64,000 nt of DNA from Perilla frutescens. Taxonomy: Eukaryota; Streptophyta; Magnoliopsida; Lamiales; Lamiaceae. The stretch is from assembly GCA_026008535.1 (NCBI GenBank), contig BRKX01000004.1, positions 36,212,501-36,276,500 on the forward strand, given 5' to 3'. Positions 60,191 to 64,000 of the stretch are shown one piece after another. Every line of letters starts with the position of its first letter. Within the stretch, counting starts at the first letter, position 1. The notes under the pieces are model-generated. The model was not told where the DNA came from. It ran no database searches and was given only the letters and a program-made list of their open reading frames with translations. The translations under genes and the position numbers were made by a program.

Positions 60191-62559
60191 TCAAGAACAA
60201 GATTTGATCAATCCCAAGTTGTACAGATTCCTCCTCACCAGGCTCCCAAGTGATAGCAGCATTGCCCCACCGCTGCTCATCGTCGTCGGCTCATGTCGTT
60301 CCGAGCTTTGGTGGTAGATCTGCGGCATTTCCTTCACTTTCAGATCACTTGAACCAATCTTTTGTCGAACGGATTCAATATTCTTCGGATCAGCTGGATT
60401 CCCAATCGCATCTGTAACGTAGAATATGTTTAGAGCTGTCTCCATTGTCGTGGATATCTCAGCCCTCGTTACATTTAGGCCGTTTTCACGGAATGTTCGT
60501 GTTACATCAGCTAGAAGGCCTTCTCTATCGGAAGTGCTCAGCTCAAGCCTCACTCCCTGTACCAAGACAACAGCTTCAGATTAAAATAGAAGAAACTAAA
60601 AGCAAAACGTGAAATATGAGGTTAAATGGTTCTTTTGAAAACGTGTCAAGGAACAAACACACTACCTGAGATACCCTCCTTTCAATCGCAGCTTGCAAGC
60701 ACAGAATCACGCGATGCTTTTCTGCCTCCGAACTAATTGGTGTTCCATCCATGTGTTTGATGAAGAATTCCTGCACAAATCCATATTATAATTTAAGCAA
60801 ATTTTGTCTAGCATAACAAGAAACACACTAAACATATTCTGCATACATATGTATATTTATATATATACCATGGATGCTGTATCGCCTGCTGTATCGACAG
60901 TGGCGTGAAAAACGACATACTGCATATCCGTCAACGTGCAAACGACATCAAATAGAAGCTTGGTCCTGTCCTTGCAATGAACATTCACCACCGAATAGTC
61001 CCTTTGCAAATAATTCTGGACCGAAACAACAGGGGAATCGTCACAACTCTTGATGATTGATTTCCTCTCATAATCGCGGTCTGCAAACATCATCTGATGA
61101 AGCCTCCTCTCCGTATGCGTGACAGCCAACGAAACAGAGGTTTTCGCGCTACGAATATCATTGTCCCCCTTGAGAACATTCCTCAACATCCCCTCCATCG
61201 CACTCAATTTTGTCGAGTCGCAAATTGCAGAGCCGGAATCATTATCCTTGAGATAGATCAAGGACGCAATGCGGCCGTTGTGAGTCCACATCTTTGCATC
61301 CACCACATTGCAGTTTAGACTCGATAGCACCGCAAAAACCTCGGATAAAAGCCCAACTCGATCTGTGCCGGTTAACTCAAGAGCCGTTAGGCCTTCGATG
61401 CTCTGCGATATCCCGTAGTGAGCCGTCTCAAGAGACTGCAACGGAAAGATCAAAGAATGTCAATTCCAGTAACAAAAATCACTTGCCATTTCTCAATGTT
61501 CCTTTTTCTAATCATAAGTTTTTCAGCAAAAAAATCACCTGCTCAATGTAACTCAAGACGCTCTCATCAGTTAATTTGTTTCCGTTCAAGTCAGTCACGT
61601 GAAAAACTGCACAAGAAAAAATAAAATGAAACAGCAACTAGCAGAAGCAAATTAAATCCAGTAACAGATCTATCCAAATTTAAATAGGTCTGATATTTTT
61701 TTTAACGTGGACAGCTATTTACCATCCATGAACCAGCGGCCATCGCAAGATACGTAAGCTTTCTTGATTGACAGATTCAAATCCGTCAAAATTTGAACAG
61801 CTTCCAGAAGAATTCCGTGTTTTCTTGCGCTATCAATCTGTCAAACAAACAAAGAATTATTCAACAAAAATTCAAATCAAAATATTTAAATGAATATTAA
61901 CTTATAGGGTCTTGGTTAATTCAAAAGAGGTGACATACCATGACTCGGGTCGCATTGCAACAACCGGCATTGTCTATCATAACCCTGCAAGATACCAACG
62001 GAGGAACAGTCAGAGGAGGGCTTTTTCGGAAATTTAAAAAGTACCTGAAAGTTTAGGGGTTGAAAAGTAAATACTTTCTTTTACAGGGGTTACGACGAGA
62101 AATAGGCTGCGTCGAGAGTAATTTGGAAGGAAACCGAAAAATGAGATAATTAGAAACTTAAATTCGATTTTTAACGTGAAGAATCGCAAGAATGGATCGA
62201 GAGAATAAATTGTGGAAATTTTTAATAAAATTTATCTATTTAGAATGCCAGAGCACGCAAATTTTTTCGAGATTTACACTTTCTCCTTCAAAATGAAATT
62301 TATATCCAAAATTTTCATAAAAGAACTCTGATAAATTATGGATTTTCATGAAGAACTGCAAAAAGTTACAGAAATTGTACACAGACACAAGCACGTAGTG
62401 TCAAAACTAAACATAAGAAAGCATCCCTCAAATAAAATTAAGAAAAAAAAAAGCCAAAACCAGAGAAAAAAAGCCAACACACTGAAAGAGAACGTACCTA
62501 GGTGTAGACATCCGGATTAGGAGCTTTTCGTATGCATCTAAGTTCGTCTGCCACTCCAT
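60191..62559 (-). CDS. ACR: ACT-domain-repeat (ACR) protein, ACR8-like, 7 exons
   Basis: Exons on the minus strand: 62559-62498, 61984-61939, 61837-61723, 61606-61539, 61435-60869, 60770-60666, 60556-60191. All introns are GT...AG, and the phases join to 1329 bp, 442 residues plus stop, a normal length for plant ACR proteins. It starts MEWQTNLDAYEKLLIRM. Four ACT domains, approximate residues: 21-97 (SARKHGILLEAVQILTDLNL), 110-185 (ALELTGTDRVGLLSEVFAVL), 243-312 (CKDRTKLLFDVVCTLTD) and 322-400 (ELSTSDREGLLADVTRTF). Each has the Asp-(x)-Gly-(L/I)L turn-helix typical of amino-acid-binding ACT folds, except Thr-Lys at the third. No transit peptide is evident. The family is thought to sense amino acids and respond to hormones and stress; the precise role is unproven. 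Assignment to the ACR8 subgroup rests on the N-terminus and is tentative. Confidence 0.95.
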
Positions 62560-62740
62560 ACTAGAACAAGAACATCCAAATTACTCTCTCTCTCTCTCTC
62601 AATATATATATATATATATATTTTCTTCGTTGGTTGGAGTGTGGATCTTTTTCTCTCTGTAAAATATGAGCAGACCGCACTACATGCTTGATGCCTTTCC
62701 TCTTTGGTATGAGGAAGAGAAGAAGAGTTTATATATGCGT
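62560..62740 (-). promoter_or_regulatory. Promoter and 5' UTR of the ACR gene
   Basis: A TATA box (TATATAAAC on the minus strand) lies at 62727-62735, about 170 bp before the ATG, which predicts a start near 62700 and a 5' UTR of about 140 nt. That UTR carries a simple repeat, CT on the plus strand (62584-62602) next to AT (62603-62621). Confidence 0.6.
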
Positions 62741-63179
62741 TTTAACTTTTAACAATTTCAGCGCGTTTGATTTTTTTCTCTAATTTGGATTTATTTTTCT
62801 AGAATTGTATGGTACAATGTGGAGGGCATCGGGCACGCCTACGGGGAAAAGGCATCGCTTTATCACATGCGTTGGCTGACCGCTCAACTGCCCAGACAAT
62901 AATATCTTTTTTATTTTTTGTTGGTGCTACGCTTTGCACCGTGGAGTTTATTAAATGCTGTATTTTTCACTCGTAGTAATATTTAATGTCAAAATAGGTA
63001 AAAGTAAACAAAAGTAAATAATAATTGGGAAAAAATAACAATTTTTAAATATAGGTAGTTTGTTAGGCAATTTATACTATATTACACTTGGTCCCCACAC
63101 CCAATGATTGACACATTGTACTTTTGGCAGGCATTAAATGCACCTAACAGCCCAAACCCTAATTCTAAAAATGAAACCC
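62741..63179. other. Upstream region of ACR with possible LTR relic
   Basis: No gene. From 62919 (TGTTGGTGCTACGCTTTGCAC) about 70 bp resemble the start of the copia-D LTR at 42858 (TGTTAGTGATATGCTTTGCA), including the following TGCTNTA and CACT(T/C)G(C/T)AGTA words. Similarity fades past about 62990, so this would be a truncated relic. Confidence 0.4.
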
Positions 63180-63490
63180 TAACAGCCTCGATTATATTTA
63201 GTAGCATCGATTAATTCATAGCCTCGATTAATTTTCTAAGTTGAGCCTCGATTATGGTGATTTATGAAGAGTTGATGATTTAAATAGCAATTCTTCTTAA
63301 ATCGATGCTTCATCGATTAATTATGTATTAATCATGCTTCATCGATTAATATTTAATAAGCATAGATTAAGAAAAAACTCCTCGATTTCTTTTTTAACAT
63401 TTGCTTCCTTGTATATCCTAGATTAATCGATGCTTACTCGATTAACTATGAACGATTAATATCTAACCATTATTGATTAATGTTATTAAC
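63180..63490. repeat. Cluster of TCGATTAAT words
   Basis: About ten copies of (A/C)TCGATTA(A/T) or close variants, some paired head to head around ATCGAT, within about 310 bp. No tandem period is apparent. Confidence 0.7.
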
Positions 63491-63699
63491 CGTCGATCAT
63501 GCAATTTTATTGAGACAATGTTCCCTACAATTAATCATGTTTTTTTAGTGAATGCATTTATTTCTTGTCTAAGGTAGGTACTAGTTTCAATAAATAAAAA
63601 GAAAAGGTTGTTGGCTTCATTAAATGAAAAGAAGGGGAAGGTAGGACCGAATTAATGAAAAGAAAAGGATGTTGTACCGAATTAAATACATTATAATGT

Positions 63700-63926
63700 T
63701 TTATAACGAGGTAGGTGAATTTTTTGAATAAATAGATGTAGAATCCGGAGCTCATTCACACTACAATACAAATCTCATTCACAAAAATCATACAAGTTTT
63801 TATTCACACTACTACAAATCGACGAAGAATAGGAAAAGTTGGAAAAAAAATTTCGAGCAAGGTGCGAAAGAAAAGATTTTTCTGGAGAAAAAAATAGTGT
63901 TCGGAAATTTTCACCAATTTTCAAAG
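63700..63926 (+). other. Possible untranslated first exon at right edge
   Basis: AATAAATAG at about 63727 could be a TATA box; about 60 bp later an A/C-rich stretch with two ATTCACACTAC copies (63755, 63802) begins. The segment ends TTTTCAAAG|GTACG, a good splice donor at 63926/63927, and no ATG-led frame is open. Could be the 5' end of a gene beyond the window; weak evidence. Confidence 0.3.
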
Positions 63927-64000
63927 GTACGTTTTGTACTCCATTTTTTTGAACTTATTTTGCAAATATTTATTATTTTGATTATATATTGCATGTGTTG

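Overview
This window is repeat-dominated plant nuclear DNA. It has no bacterial operon structure. The retrotransposon families are typical of flowering plants: Ty1/copia elements with a primer site matching initiator-Met tRNA, an Athila-like Ty3 element and CACTA DNA transposons. The one clear host gene has seven exons with GT/AG introns and encodes an ACT-domain-repeat (ACR) protein. A eudicot is likely; the species cannot be named from this sequence.

About 59 kb is a nest of mobile elements, ordered here by target-site duplications (TSDs) and interrupted homology. Layer 1, in the host DNA: a solo LTR at 44494-59045 (TSD TACAT), and the 3' end of a copia element called copia-D (41841-44479) whose LTR holds a hAT-type MITE (43412-43927, 8-bp TSD). 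Layer 2: CACTA-2 (45273-58926) sits in the solo LTR and carries a complete copia element, copia-1B (48355-57722, TSD GGAGG). To the left, copia-D is interrupted by copia-1C, a minus-strand relic ending at 41840. Layer 3, inside copia-1C: an Athila-like element (6712-14788), a very long SIRE/Maximus-like copia element (15425-33863, TSD AATAT), and CACTA-1 (35208-41543, TSD TAA). Layer 4: copia-1A (1-6711) and a solo copia-1 LTR (11943-12821, TSD GCAAG) lie in the Athila element; a solo Ty3-type LTR (27087-29281, TSD TGAGT) lies in the SIRE-like element.

All element protein genes are broken by stops, frameshifts or deletions, except the gag frame of copia-1B, which is open for 300 codons. Three copia-1 copies and one extra solo LTR of the family can be compared within the window. 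They share a 2.4-kb AT-rich leader with two hairpin-like motifs. The SIRE-like element carries three reading frames downstream of pol, two of which look like diverged paralogues. CACTA-1 keeps the remains of the TNP2 transposase. CACTA-2 has lost TNP2 by internal deletion but keeps the second (Ptta/En/Spm) gene.

The right 5 kb (59051-64000) is host DNA: the ACR gene on the minus strand (60191-62559, 442 codons), its promoter with CT and TA simple repeats, a cluster of TCGATTAAT words (63180-63490), and a possible first exon of another gene at the right edge.
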